A stretch of 53,478 nucleotides of DNA. Source: Fidelibacterota bacterium (GTDB taxonomy: Bacteria > Pseudomonadota > Alphaproteobacteria > Rhodospirillales > Rhodospirillaceae). This document shows positions 1 through 8,575 of the stretch, piece after piece (within the stretch, counting starts at the first letter, position 1; every line of letters begins with the position of its first letter). The DNA is taken from positions 1 to 53,478 of the forward strand of contig CANJPG010000016.1 of assembly GCA_947476065.1 (NCBI GenBank), read 5' to 3'. Under the pieces are notes generated by a model that did not search any database, was not told the origin of the DNA, and was given only the letters and a program-made list of their open reading frames with translations. The position numbers were made by a program, and so were the translations under genes.

Positions 1-70
1 ACCTCCTCCCTCGTCCCGCTCGGTCAAGTATTGTTCTGACATGAAGGAGCACCAAGGGGAAAATCGCACT

Positions 71-1387
71 TCAGGCCCGCGTCAGGCGTGCGCTTTCGCC
101 CCTGAGAACCTCGTAGCGGCGACCCATGCCGACCGCAACGACGGCCCACATGACCGACGCGGCGACGCCCAATGCCGCCGCCCCAAGAATGCCCGCGTTG
201 GCCATCCTCAGGCCGGCCTGCATCCAGGCCGCGCTGAGGTCGCCAAAGCGGTAGACGACGGTATCTATCACGTTCTTCGCCTTGTACCGGCTTTCCTGAT
301 CGACCACCGTGAACAGCATTTCGCGGCTCGGGCGGGCGATGGCGTATTGCGTAATCCGCTGTAGCCCACGTGCGGTCTGTACCATGAGAAGGGACGGCGA
401 AACGGCGATGCCGCCGAAGGCCGCGACCATGATGACGGGGGTCAAGATGAGACTGAGGGTCACGCCAAACCGTTGAATCGTGCGGCCGAGGCCGAAGATC
501 AAAATCAGTGCGGCGGAAATATTGACGACGAGGTCGAGGTCCGCAAATGCCACGGTACGTCCTTCGATTTCCGAATATGCCTTAGCGACCAGATCCGTCT
601 GCAGGAAATAGATGACCGTCGCGACCCAAGTCATACACAGCATGAAGGCCGCTTGGCCCAAGAGGTATGGCGATTTCAGCAAAAGAGCAAAGCCGCGAAA
701 CGGATTCCCCGGCAGGCTATGATCCAGAGTGGTCTTTTGCGCATCCGGATTGTTGAGGCGGAATCGCTCCTTTTCGCGCATCAGCAGATGAATTATCAGG
801 ATGACCACCAAGAAACCTCCCGCTGCGATAAGCAGTAGACCGTCGGGCCCGATCGGCCTGACCAGCAGTGTCGTGATAAGCGGCCCAGCAATGGCTCCGG
901 TGCTGCCGCCGGCGGCGATAAAGGCGAATAGCCGCGGCGCCTGTTGCGCGGAAAAGGTGTCCGCCATGAAGGTCCAGAACACCGAGATCAGGAAAAGATT
1001 GACCACGCTGAACCACCAGAAATAGGCGGCGGCGACCCATCGGTCATGGGGCGCGACTTGGAACAACACGTAGAAGATCAAAATATTTACCAGCCACAGC
1101 CAAAACAGGCCGGGCAGGAAACGGGCCAATCGCACTCTCGCGGCCAGGGCTGAATACAGAGGGGCGCAAAGCATGGTGATGATGAAGGTGCCGGTGAACA
1201 GGGTTTCCAGTTCCTCGGCACCAAAGACCGTCGCCATGGCGTCGCGCACTGGACGCAGAATGTAATAGCTGCCCAGGAGCACGAAGTTGCACAGGAATGA
1301 CAGCAGCACGGCTTTGACTTCCGAGGGCTCAACCTTGACGGCGGCGGATAAGAGGCGTGCAAATCGTATCTCGGAAGCCTGATTCAT
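71..1387 (-). CDS. NTP/NDP-exchange-type (MFS-like) transporter
   Basis: The 438-residue protein is almost entirely hydrophobic, with about 11-12 predicted membrane helices in the inner membrane. Residues 44-51 read LRPVRDAM and are followed by a GAEELETLFTGTF segment; this arrangement is typical of the bacterial proteins annotated as NTP/NDP exchange transporters or their MFS relatives. Free-living proteobacteria often carry such proteins, and their substrate is usually unknown, so ATP/ADP exchange should not be assumed. The ATG at 1387 is the first start of the frame and precedes the first helix by about 25 residues. The gene stands alone and diverges from the AraC remnant across a 389-base gap. 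The family call is fairly secure; the substrate is not. Confidence 0.75.
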   Translation of the reverse strand: MNQASEIRFARLLSAAVKVEPSEVKAVLLSFLCNFVLLGSYYILRPVRDAMATVFGAEELETLFTGTFIITMLCAPLYSALAARVRLARFLPGLFWLWLVNILIFYVLFQVAPHDRWVAAAYFWWFSVVNLFLISVFWTFMADTFSAQQAPRLFAFIAAGGSTGAIAGPLITTLLVRPIGPDGLLLIAAGGFLVVILIIHLLMREKERFRLNNPDAQKTTLDHSLPGNPFRGFALLLKSPYLLGQAAFMLCMTWVATVIYFLQTDLVAKAYSEIEGRTVAFADLDLVVNISAALILIFGLGRTIQRFGVTLSLILTPVIMVAAFGGIAVSPSLLMVQTARGLQRITQYAIARPSREMLFTVVDQESRYKAKNVIDTVVYRFGDLSAAWMQAGLRMANAGILGAAALGVAASVMWAVVAVGMGRRYEVLRGESARLTRA

Positions 1388-1776
1388 TACGGACCGCGTT
1401 GCTTAAGACAAGTGACGTGAGAGCGCCGGCAAAGGTGTCTCGGGAAAGAGTGATTGATCCGTGCCGCACAATGCCGTGCAGGTATCACGCTGCACTCACG
1501 GGCAATTAAATGTCAAATGAGAAGACGCCTGAAGCGTCAATGTTACGGGCGGATGTCTAAAGGCCGGGGTAAGCGGGGCCTATGTTGAGGGGATAGGGCT
1601 CGCGGTTGTCGCTTTCATATTGATATTGAATCTCACGTGGCGACGTGGCCACTGCAGTAGTGCCCAAAAGATTTTATAATGTGGTGCTCGGTTGCGTGTT
1701 GACTTCCTATTTAGGCGCCGTGCAAAGTCTGGTGCATGCGCTGACAGCGCTGCAAAACTGACCTATGCTGCCTCAC
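1388..1776. other. Intergenic region between transporter and AraC remnant
   Basis: No convincing gene is present in these 389 bases. A TATAAT hexamer lies at 1675-1680 on the plus strand with only a weak -35 partner (CTGCAG at 1652-1657), so it may be the promoter of the AraC remnant. A short hairpin (GACGC/GCGTC, 1524-1538) has no T-tract. Confidence 0.4.
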
Positions 1777-2551
1777 ATGGAACTTCTGGCGCACGCGCGA
1801 ATCGTCATGTGGGAGGGCGCGGCGCCCTGTGGGTGGTCGATGCCACGCCGCCCGAAATGCGCGATCGGCGGCAAACCGATCTGCACGCCCATCATGCCAT
1901 CCAGGTGACTCTGGGTTTGGGTGGCTCGTTCCGGCTCGAAACACCGGACAGCCACGTCGGCGGCGATGCCGTCGCCGTTGCGGCAGATGCCGGGCACAGG
2001 TTTGCAGCTGAAGGCCTCATCGCCCTGCTTTTCATTGAGCCTGAGAGCCGCTTCGGGCGGGCGGTAGCCGCCGGCTGTTTGATGGCCGAGCGCTGGCGGG
2101 CGTGCCGCCGGCCTTGTTGGGGAACTTCCGTGCGCGCCTCGCGGCGGCTTTGGGCGAGACGCCCAGAAACGATGCCGCCCTTGCCGATCTGGGCCGGGCC
2201 CTGATCGGGCATATGGCGGGTGATGCCAGGGCAGACGTGCCTGACCTGCGCATTCGCAAAGTGATCGCCTGGGCCGACAAACACCTCGAAGGACCGCTCA
2301 GCCTGGCCGACGCCGCCCTGACCGCGAACCTGTCCGCCGGGCGTTTGCGTCATCTGTTCGTGGAACAAACGGGCCTGCCTTTCAAAACCTATGTGCTGTG
2401 GCTGCGTCTCAAGCGGGCTGTCCAGGCCTTCGCTAACGGCCAATCGCTCACGCAGGCCGCCCACGACGCTGGATTTTCCGATTCAGCGCATCTCAGCCGC
2501 ACCTTCCGGCGCATGTTTGGCATTGCCCCGGCCTCGCTGCGCATAACGTAG
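1777..2551 (+). pseudogene. AraC-family transcriptional regulator broken by two frameshifts
   Basis: The gene can only be read by joining three frames. The start MELLAHARIVMWEG comes from the ATG at 1777 (frame 1). It continues near 1815-1825 in frame 3 (GALWVVDATPPEMR, then a His-rich cupin-like effector segment HAHHAIQVTLG, up to FIEPESRFGRAV). Near 2065-2075 it passes to frame 2 (RRLFDGRALAGVPPALL). The AraC double helix-turn-helix occupies about the last 100 residues (KVIAWADKHLEGPLSLAD to GFSDSAHLSRTFRRMFG) and is intact. Each junction is explained by one missing base in a GC-rich run. It is therefore either a decayed gene or an assembly with two indel errors. A start at 2102 (GTG) would give a DNA-binding domain alone. 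It sits just upstream of the metallothionein-like gene and might once have controlled it; that link is inference. Confidence 0.7.
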
Positions 2552-2626
2552 CCCTTACGTTCAAGTGCCCCCCTGAGGGAGGGGCTAAAGATCAGTCCTT
2601 CGCAACCGGAAACCAAGGAGGTTCCC

Positions 2627-2794
2627 ATGACTGATCAATGCAACTGCCAGCCCTGCACCTGCACGCCCTCGCAAACCTGCGCCTGTGCTTCGGCGCGTAC
2701 CGCAGAGCCTAAAGCGCAGTGCGCCTGCGGGACGGACTGCGACTGCGGCGTCGCATGCGCCTGCGCGCCGGAAACCGCCACCGCCCCGTCGTAA
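2627..2794 (+). CDS. Small metallothionein-like Cys-rich protein
   Basis: This 55-residue ORF begins at an ATG six bases after a strong ribosome binding site (AAGGAGG, 2615-2621) and ends at the TAA at 2792-2794. It has 12 cysteines, almost all in C-x-C pairs (CNC, CTC, CAC, CAC, CDC, CAC), in two clusters (residues 5-20 and 32-46) separated by a cysteine-free linker ASARTAEPKA. There are no histidines, aromatics or leucines. This composition is that of a metallothionein: a cytoplasmic chelator of Zn, Cd or Cu through thiolate clusters. It does not show the SmtA-type zinc-finger pattern, so it may be a different bacterial subfamily. It follows the broken AraC regulator by 75 bases and precedes a small membrane protein. 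Metal specificity cannot be read from sequence. Confidence 0.8.
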   Translation: MTDQCNCQPCTCTPSQTCACASARTAEPKAQCACGTDCDCGVACACAPETATAPS

Positions 2795-2852
2795 ATGCCG
2801 GCTGTATGTGTCCTCGGGCTGGATCAGCCCGGGGACCCACTGGAGAATGACT

Positions 2853-3342
2853 ATGGAATATGTCGTAGGAACCGTGCTTGCGCTCGGTGTTGTTGTCTTC
2901 GCGCGTGTCTTTGGATTTGATCGTGACCGGGTGTTCTATCCCGTGCTCTTGATCGTAACTGCTTCCTACTATGACCTGTTTGCGGTGCTGGGCGGCTCCG
3001 GTGAGACCTTAGTCGCCGAAACCGTAATCCTGTCTCTCTTCGTCGTCGTGGCGGTCATCGGCTTCAAAACGAACTTATGGGTCGTCGTTGGGGCGCTGGT
3101 CGGGCACGGCACGATGGATTTTTTTTCATGGCGACATGATCGCCAATCCCGGCCTCCCGGCCTCCCGGCCTCCCGGCCTCCCGGCCTGGTGGCCGATGTT
3201 TTGCCTGAGCTTCGATCTGGCAGCCGGCGCCTACCTTGCATCCCTGCTGCATCGCCCGGCGTATTCCGGAATTCACGCGCGCGCCAAGCGACGGGATGGC
3301 GTCGTCAGGACCATGTCGGGTGGCGCAACCGTGAGCTATTGA
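2853..3342 (+). pseudogene. Small four-helix membrane protein, frameshifted at a poly-T run
   Basis: Translation from the ATG at 2853 (GGAG seven bases upstream) gives MEYVVGTVLALGVVVFARVFG and three hydrophobic helices up to GHGTMDFF. A run of eight T (3119-3126) then changes the frame: with seven T the protein continues HGDMIANPGLPA..AWWPMFCLSFDLAAGAYLASLLH and ends at 3342. The WWPM.CLSFDLAAGAYLASL part looks like a natural continuation. The protein would be about 160 residues, an inner-membrane protein of unknown function. Downstream of the T run lies an octamer repeat (3148-3187) whose 40 bases encode the odd LPASRPPG stretch. The break may be a sequencing error in the homopolymer, a real mutation, or a slippage switch. 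Family not recognised. Confidence 0.6.
3148..3187 (+). repeat. Five tandem copies of the octamer CCCGGCCT
   Basis: The 8-base unit is repeated perfectly five times inside the reading frame of the small membrane protein. Three units equal 24 bases, so growth from two to five units keeps the frame and adds eight residues; gain or loss of one or two units would shift it. Two units would leave the simple sequence NPGLPAWWP, which is probably the ancestral state. Confidence 0.95.
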
Positions 3343-3389
3343 CTATAGATGGGAACTCCTCCGCTGCCTTCCTCTTGCACCAAAGACTC

Positions 3390-4658
3390 ATGGCCGAAGA
3401 CCTCCTCATTCATGCGCTGGGTCCCAAGGGCGACGGTGTGCACCGCTCCGAGCGTGGGCCCGTGTACATTGACCGCGCGCTGCCCGGGGATACTGTTCAG
3501 GCCAAAATTCAGAGTGGCGCCGGCGACGTCCTGCGGGGTGATTTACTGCGCCTGATCACGGCATCTGAGCACCGCCTCCCGGCGCCGTGCCGCCACTATG
3601 ATTTCTGCGGCGGATGCACCCTTCAACACGCGACGAACCAATTCTATCGCGACTGGAAGTTGGATATCGTCCGGTCCGCCCTTTATAAAAAGAGCCTGGA
3701 GCCCGCACTCTGGCGCGAGCCCATATTTCTGCCGGCCGGCCATCGCCGGCGCGTAACGTTTGCGGCCGCCAAGAAGAATAACGTCGTGACTCTTGGCTAT
3801 TTCCGCCGCCGTTCGCATCAGGTGACGGACATCACCGCCTGCCTCGTCGCGGACCCGGCCATCATGAATTTGCGCACGGGCCTGGTCACGGCGCTCGTTC
3901 CCATTCTGCAGGACGGCAAGACCGCCGACATTTTCATCCAGCTGGTGAATGGTCAATGCGAAGTGGTCATCACCGGTCCCGTCGGCAAAAAGGGCGTCCC
4001 GGATTTTCAGGTCCACGAAGGAATCGCGCAGCTCGCGCACGCTCTAAAAATTAACCGCCTGTCCTGGCGTACGCGCGACCGCGACAACCCTGAGGTGATG
4101 CTCGAGATCAGCCCTCTGCGGGCGCAATTTGGTCCGCTCGACGTCACGCTTCCCCCGCTGGCCTTTTTGCAACCGACCAAAATTGGAGAAGATGCGCTTG
4201 TCGGCGCAGTCCTGGACCTGTTGCCGAAAGCCGGAAAATGCGCCGACCTGTTTTCCGGTTGCGGGACGTTCAGCGGTGCGATGCTTGCGCGCGGGCCTGT
4301 AGACGCCTACGAGGGCGTTGAGTCCTACGTCCGCGCTCTCGACAGTTCAAAAGGCGCCCGGCCTTTCAAGGCTATTCAGCGCGATCTGTTCCGCAGCCCG
4401 CTGCGCAGCGACGAAGCCAGCCGCTATGACGCCATCGTTTTCGACCCGCCGCGCGCCGGTGCCCAGGAGCAGGCTAGGATGTTGTCCGCGAGCCAAGCAC
4501 CACTGCTCATCGGCGTCTCCTGCGATCCGGCGACATTCGCCCGTGACGCCCGCATTCTCGTTGATGGGGGGTATTCCTTCGACACAATCAAGGTCATCGA
4601 TCAGTTCACCTGGACCCATCACGTTGAACTGGTTGCTTCTTTTTCGAAGCATGCTTAA
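3390..4658 (+). CDS. TrmA/RumA-family class I SAM-dependent RNA (uracil-5) methyltransferase
   Basis: The chosen ATG at 3390 gives 422 residues beginning MAEDLLIHALGPKGDGV, which matches the TRAM-like start of the family; the same frame is open far upstream only because it runs through the previous gene. Four cysteines that would hold the 4Fe-4S cluster are present (C67-x5-C73-x2-C76 in RHYDFCGGCTLQH, and C151 in DITACLVADP). The C-terminal Rossmann domain has motif I LFSGCGTFSG, DPPRAGAQEQ, and the catalytic cysteine in VSCDPATFARD. The family methylates uracil C5 in tRNA or 23S rRNA (as TrmA, RlmC, RlmD); which target applies here is not decidable. It starts 47 bases after the membrane gene and is followed by the SulP gene. 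Confidence 0.88.
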   Translation: MAEDLLIHALGPKGDGVHRSERGPVYIDRALPGDTVQAKIQSGAGDVLRGDLLRLITASEHRLPAPCRHYDFCGGCTLQHATNQFYRDWKLDIVRSALYKKSLEPALWREPIFLPAGHRRRVTFAAAKKNNVVTLGYFRRRSHQVTDITACLVADPAIMNLRTGLVTALVPILQDGKTADIFIQLVNGQCEVVITGPVGKKGVPDFQVHEGIAQLAHALKINRLSWRTRDRDNPEVMLEISPLRAQFGPLDVTLPPLAFLQPTKIGEDALVGAVLDLLPKAGKCADLFSGCGTFSGAMLARGPVDAYEGVESYVRALDSSKGARPFKAIQRDLFRSPLRSDEASRYDAIVFDPPRAGAQEQARMLSASQAPLLIGVSCDPATFARDARILVDGGYSFDTIKVIDQFTWTHHVELVASFSKHA

Positions 4659-4705
4659 AGGAGCGTGATCTGAATTGATGCCCAAAAGGCATCCCTTGCG
4701 ATAGG

Positions 4706-5992
4706 ATGCCGAGACCCATGACCGACGGCACCTCGACAGCACATCTCTATCGTCCGAAACTCTTCACGATCTTCCGTGAAGGGTACGGCTTTGAGTCGTT
4801 CCGCCAGGATCTGCTCGCCGCCGTCACGGTGGCGATTGTCGCTCTACCGCTGTCCATGGCCATTGCCGTTGCATCTGGCGTTTCGCCGGAAAGGGGCCTT
4901 TATACATCCATCATCGGCGGCGCCCTGGTTTCGGCCTTGGGCGGAAGCCGATATCAAATCGGCGGCCCCGCGGGCGCCTTCATCGTTCTCGTGGCGGCAA
5001 CAGTCGCCAAGTTTGGTTTAGAGGGCTTGCTGTTGACGGTATTTGTGTCCGGCCTAATGTTGACAGTTCTGGGGCTGCTGCGGATCGGTTCTCTCATCCG
5101 TCACATACCCCATGCCGTGACCGTCGGTTTCACGTCCGGCATTGCCGTAACCATTCTTGCCAGCCAACTCAAGGACCTGGCTGGCCTCAAGCTCGCGGGG
5201 GCCGAGCCGGGTCCTTTATTTCCCAAGCTGGCCGTTCTGGGCAGCGCTGTGGCCACCTTCAATCCGTTTGCCGTGGGGTTAGGTTTGGCGACGGTGGCCG
5301 TCATTGTGGTGACCAGAAAATTCCGGCCCACATGGCCCGGAATGCTGATTGCGGTCGCGCTGGCGGCAGTGCTGGCGGGGGCGCTGCATTTGCCCGTCGA
5401 GACCATCGGCAGCCGCTTCGGTGAGTTGCCGCACGCTCTGGCTATGCCCCATCTGCCCGAGATGAACCTTCAGCTGCTGCTGGATGTGCTTCCGGCGGCG
5501 CTTTCATTCACGCTCCTCGGCGGCGTCGAGAGCCTGCTGTCGGCCAAAGTTGCCGACGGTATGACCGGGCGCAAACACCGCTCCAATATGGAACTAGTCG
5601 CTCAAGGCATCGCCAATGTCGGCTCCGCGCTCTTCGGCGGCATCAGCGTGACAGGCACGATTGCGCGCACCGCCACCAATATCCGGGCCGGCGCGCGCAG
5701 CCCGGTGTCCGGTATCATGCATGCCCTGTTCCTGCTGATCTTTCTGCTGGTCGCCGCACCGTTTGCTAGCTTCGTGCCGCTTTCGGGCCTCGCGGGGATT
5801 CTCGTCGTCGTCTGTTGGAACATGGCGGAGAAACGCGAGTTTGCGAACCTTCTGGCTGAATGGCGCGGTGCTGCCGTGCTGCTGACGACCTTCGTCGCCA
5901 CGCTGGTCAAAGACCTGACGACGGGAATCATTGCAGGGTGCCTGTTGGCGGGTATGTTCGCGCTCCTCGGACGCCGCCTGCCCGCCGAATGA
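4706..5992 (+). CDS. SulP-family anion transporter lacking the STAS domain
   Basis: The 428-residue protein has the SulP transmembrane core: QDLLAAVTVAIVALPLSMAIA at the start, then SPERGLYTSIIGG and SRYQIGGPAGAF, followed by about ten further helices. It stops right after the last helices (DLTTGIIAGCLLAGMFALLG RRLPAE), without the C-terminal STAS domain of about 100 residues found in most family members. SulP proteins carry sulfate, bicarbonate or dicarboxylates across the inner membrane, often with Na+ or H+; substrate is open here. Start is 4706 or the second Met at 4718. A small hairpin (GATGCC/GGCATC, about 4677-4692) lies between it and the upstream methyltransferase gene and could be a weak terminator. 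Confidence 0.85.
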   Translation: MPRPMTDGTSTAHLYRPKLFTIFREGYGFESFRQDLLAAVTVAIVALPLSMAIAVASGVSPERGLYTSIIGGALVSALGGSRYQIGGPAGAFIVLVAATVAKFGLEGLLLTVFVSGLMLTVLGLLRIGSLIRHIPHAVTVGFTSGIAVTILASQLKDLAGLKLAGAEPGPLFPKLAVLGSAVATFNPFAVGLGLATVAVIVVTRKFRPTWPGMLIAVALAAVLAGALHLPVETIGSRFGELPHALAMPHLPEMNLQLLLDVLPAALSFTLLGGVESLLSAKVADGMTGRKHRSNMELVAQGIANVGSALFGGISVTGTIARTATNIRAGARSPVSGIMHALFLLIFLLVAAPFASFVPLSGLAGILVVVCWNMAEKREFANLLAEWRGAAVLLTTFVATLVKDLTTGIIAGCLLAGMFALLGRRLPAE

Positions 5993-6155
5993 GACGTTAT
6001 GGCTCGACGTAGGGCTAGAACAGCGAGGCTGAATCCGTCGCATTACCGCCGTTTCGCTGGAATGTGGTTTTGCGAATAGGTAGCAGTTCAGCACGGCCAT
6101 TAAGCGTGCGTTCGGTGTATCGCCGCGCGATATCCTCGCGTCGTGGTAATCCGGC

Positions 6156-7658
6156 TTACATCGTCGGCAGCACGAAGCCCGCGTCCTTGCCGCCTTCTTC
6201 GGCGTCGGCCGGCCAGCGCTGGGTGACGGTCTTGACCTTGGTGTAGAAGCGCACACCCTCCATGCCGTGCTGGTTGTGATCGCCGTAGCCTGAGCGCTTC
6301 CAGCCCCCGAAGCTGTGATAGGCGAGGGGCACCGGCAGGGGTACGTTGATGCCGACCATGCCGACGTTGACGCGCTTGGCGAAGTCGCGGGCGGTGCGGC
6401 CATTGCGCGTGAAGATCGCGACGCCGTTGCCGAACTGATGGTCGGACACCAGGCGCAGCGCGTCTTCGTAGGTGTCAGCGCGCACGATCTGCAAGACCGG
6501 TCCGAAAATCTCTTCCTTGTAGCTGCGCATCTCGGGTTTGACATGGTCGAACAGGGAGGGGCCCATCAGGTAGCCGTTCTCGTAACCCTGCAGCGCAAAC
6601 TTGCGCCCATCGACCACCAGCTCGGCGCCTTCATCGACACCCATCTGGATGTAATTCTTCACGCGCTCGAAGTGCGCCTTAGAGATGACCGCACCAAACT
6701 GGGCCTGGTCGTCATCGGGCAGGCCGACGCGCACGGTCTCGACGCCTTTCTCCAGGCGCGCCCGCAAGCCGTCGGCGGCTTTTTTGCCAACGGGCATGAC
6801 GACCGGTAGCGCCATGCAGCGTTCACCGGCCGATCCATAAGCTGCCCCCAGCATCTCATGGGCAACCTGATCTAGGTCGGCGTCGGGCATCACCACACCG
6901 TGGTTCTTGGCGCTGCCCATGGCCTGGACGCGTTTACCGAAGGCGGCACCCTTGGCATAAACGTATTGCGCCACGTCGCTGGAGCCGATGAAGCTGACGG
7001 CCCGCACCAAGGGATGTTCCAGGATCGCATCCACGGCACTCTTGTCGCCGTGAACGATGTTGAGAATGCCCGGCGGGCCGCCGGCTTCCAGGAACAGCTC
7101 GGCAAGCTTATTCATGATCGTCGGCACTTTTTCCGACGGCTTCATGATGACCGCATTTCCACACGCAATAGCGATGCTCCACATCCACATGCTGGTCATT
7201 GCCGGAAAGTTGAACGGCGTGATGCCGGCCACCACACCAAGCGGCAGGCGCATGGAATACATGTCGATGCCGGGCCCCGCGCCCTCCGTGAATTCGCCCT
7301 TGATCAGGTGGGGAATGCCGCAAGCGAATTCCAGAACATCATGACCGCGGGCGAACTCGCCGCGGGCATCGGCCAGGGTTTTGCCGTGCTCAAGCGAGAA
7401 GGCGCGGGCAAGCTCCTCGGTGCGGGCGGTCAGCAGGCGCTTATATTCGAACATGACGCGGGCGCGCCGCTGCGGGTTGACCTCGGCCCATGTGAGATGC
7501 GCCGCCTGGGCCACCCGAACCGCATGGTCCATGTCCGCCTTTTCGGCAAAGCCCACCCGTCCAATAACTTCACCCGTGGTTGGATTGAATACATCGCCGT
7601 GTCTCTCGGGCTGACCGCGATAGCGCTCGCCGCCGACAAAATGCGGTACGTCGTACAT
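6156..7658 (-). CDS. mmsA: Methylmalonate-semialdehyde dehydrogenase (CoA-acylating)
   Basis: The enzyme converts methylmalonate semialdehyde (or malonate semialdehyde) with NAD+ and CoA to propionyl-CoA (acetyl-CoA) and CO2 in valine, thymine and inositol breakdown. The ATG at 7658 gives 500 residues beginning MYDVPHFVGGERYRG and has a good ribosome binding site (GAGGAAC); the longer in-frame start at 7754 adds an unconserved tail. Visible family features are the DVFNPTTGEVIGRV start, GITPFNFPAM, FIGSSDVAQYVY, the catalytic cysteine in SAGERCMALPV, and the C-terminal GINVPLPVPLAYHSFGGWKRS and VRFYTKVKTVTQRW. No other valine-degradation gene is adjacent, so it stands alone. Confidence 0.95.
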   Translation of the reverse strand: MYDVPHFVGGERYRGQPERHGDVFNPTTGEVIGRVGFAEKADMDHAVRVAQAAHLTWAEVNPQRRARVMFEYKRLLTARTEELARAFSLEHGKTLADARGEFARGHDVLEFACGIPHLIKGEFTEGAGPGIDMYSMRLPLGVVAGITPFNFPAMTSMWMWSIAIACGNAVIMKPSEKVPTIMNKLAELFLEAGGPPGILNIVHGDKSAVDAILEHPLVRAVSFIGSSDVAQYVYAKGAAFGKRVQAMGSAKNHGVVMPDADLDQVAHEMLGAAYGSAGERCMALPVVMPVGKKAADGLRARLEKGVETVRVGLPDDDQAQFGAVISKAHFERVKNYIQMGVDEGAELVVDGRKFALQGYENGYLMGPSLFDHVKPEMRSYKEEIFGPVLQIVRADTYEDALRLVSDHQFGNGVAIFTRNGRTARDFAKRVNVGMVGINVPLPVPLAYHSFGGWKRSGYGDHNQHGMEGVRFYTKVKTVTQRWPADAEEGGKDAGFVLPTM

Positions 7659-7845
7659 AAGTTCCTCATGCGTTAAGCGGGAATTCGGAAGCACTACTCT
7701 GCAAATGTTCTGAAGTAAAGACGGCCCCTGCGCGAAAGCCCAGGCGTTGGACAATTATGCCTCTTTCGTGCGCTCGCAGCAAAATCCCTACCCGCTAGGA
7801 AAAGCCTATTTGCCAGAACCGCTTAGAACGGCCGAGATTGCGCGA

Positions 7846-7953
7846 CCCGGGGGAGAATTCTTCGGCCCGTTCCTGACGCCGGTGTTCTATTTGCTGATCC
7901 GCGGTCTGGAAAAACGGGTCACAGGTACGGATGCAGTTCATCAACATGCGTAA
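7846..7953 (+). pseudogene. Remnant of the C-terminus of an RND efflux transporter
   Basis: An open frame here encodes PGGEFFGPFLTPVFYLLIRG followed by LEKRV and a short polar tail, ending at the TAA at 7951. The FFGPFLTPVFY..IRGL pattern is what the last helix of HAE1/AcrB-type RND pumps looks like. Nothing upstream in this frame resembles the rest of such a 1,000-residue protein, and there is no proper start. The surrounding 434-base gap between mmsA and the DUF2141 gene holds no other gene. It is best read as the relic of a deleted pump gene. Confidence 0.5.
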
Positions 7954-8092
7954 GGGAACGAGCTGCGGATTTGTCACCGTGCCAAAGTTACCAGCCTGAC
8001 GCGCATTTAATGATTTTATGCCAAAATGCGGCCATAGGGCGGTGTTATGCTGATCTCCAACTCGGAACTTTGGCTGTATGTCGGGCACTTAC

Positions 8093-8575
8093 ATGAAGCA
8101 GTCGCTTGCGATGTTTATCTTCGTAATGGTGGCGACTCTGGCCGCGTCGCCCGGCTCCCGCGCCGCGGACGCGCCTGCGTCATCTGAAGCCGCGTGTGAA
8201 TCCCGCCAGTATTCCATCCTGGTCCACGTCAAGAACATCAAAGACGCGCGCGGCACCATCACCGTCGATCTGCACGGCGATGACCCCGACAAGTTTTTGA
8301 AGTCCGGCGCCAAGCTCGACCGGCTGCGCGTGCCGGCCGTCGCCGGCGAAATGCAAATCTGCGTGCCGGTCGAAAGGCCCGGTGTTTATGCGGTGGCTTT
8401 GTACCAGGACCGCGACAGCAACATGAAACTCGACAAGACCTGGATCGGTATGCCGTCGGAGCCATTTGGTGTCTCGCGCGATGCCCCCATCCGCATGGGG
8501 CCGCCGAAACACAAGGATGCCGCGTTTGAAGTGACCGGGCCGCTGACGCCGGTCACGGTCACGCTCCACCGTTAA
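8093..8575 (+). CDS. Exported DUF2141-family protein
   Basis: With the ATG at 8093 the protein has 160 residues; the in-frame ATG at 8078 would add five. Residues 1-24 (MKQSLAMFIFVMVATLAAS, then PGSRA-AD) form a clear Sec signal peptide with an A-x-A-like cleavage site. The mature part has the DUF2141 beta-sandwich pattern: LVHVKNIKDARGTITVDLHG, then the highly typical YAVALYQDRDSNMKLDKTWI and GMPSEPFGVSRDAPI. Members are periplasmic proteins of unknown role. The gene is convergent with the HTH/S24 gene (stop codons adjacent at 8575/8576). Confidence 0.85.
   Translation: MKQSLAMFIFVMVATLAASPGSRAADAPASSEAACESRQYSILVHVKNIKDARGTITVDLHGDDPDKFLKSGAKLDRLRVPAVAGEMQICVPVERPGVYAVALYQDRDSNMKLDKTWIGMPSEPFGVSRDAPIRMGPPKHKDAAFEVTGPLTPVTVTLHR

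Noticed and set aside
1-70. CCTCCTCCC at the left edge as an sRNA anti-Shine-Dalgarno motif
   Set aside because: Only nine bases of pattern at the window edge with no promoter or terminator visible; not supportable.
2685-4658. One 657-codon ORF joining the membrane protein and the RNA methyltransferase
   Set aside because: It is an accident of the frame: the first part is out of frame with the metallothionein, the second is half a membrane protein, and the RNA methyltransferase begins at 3390.
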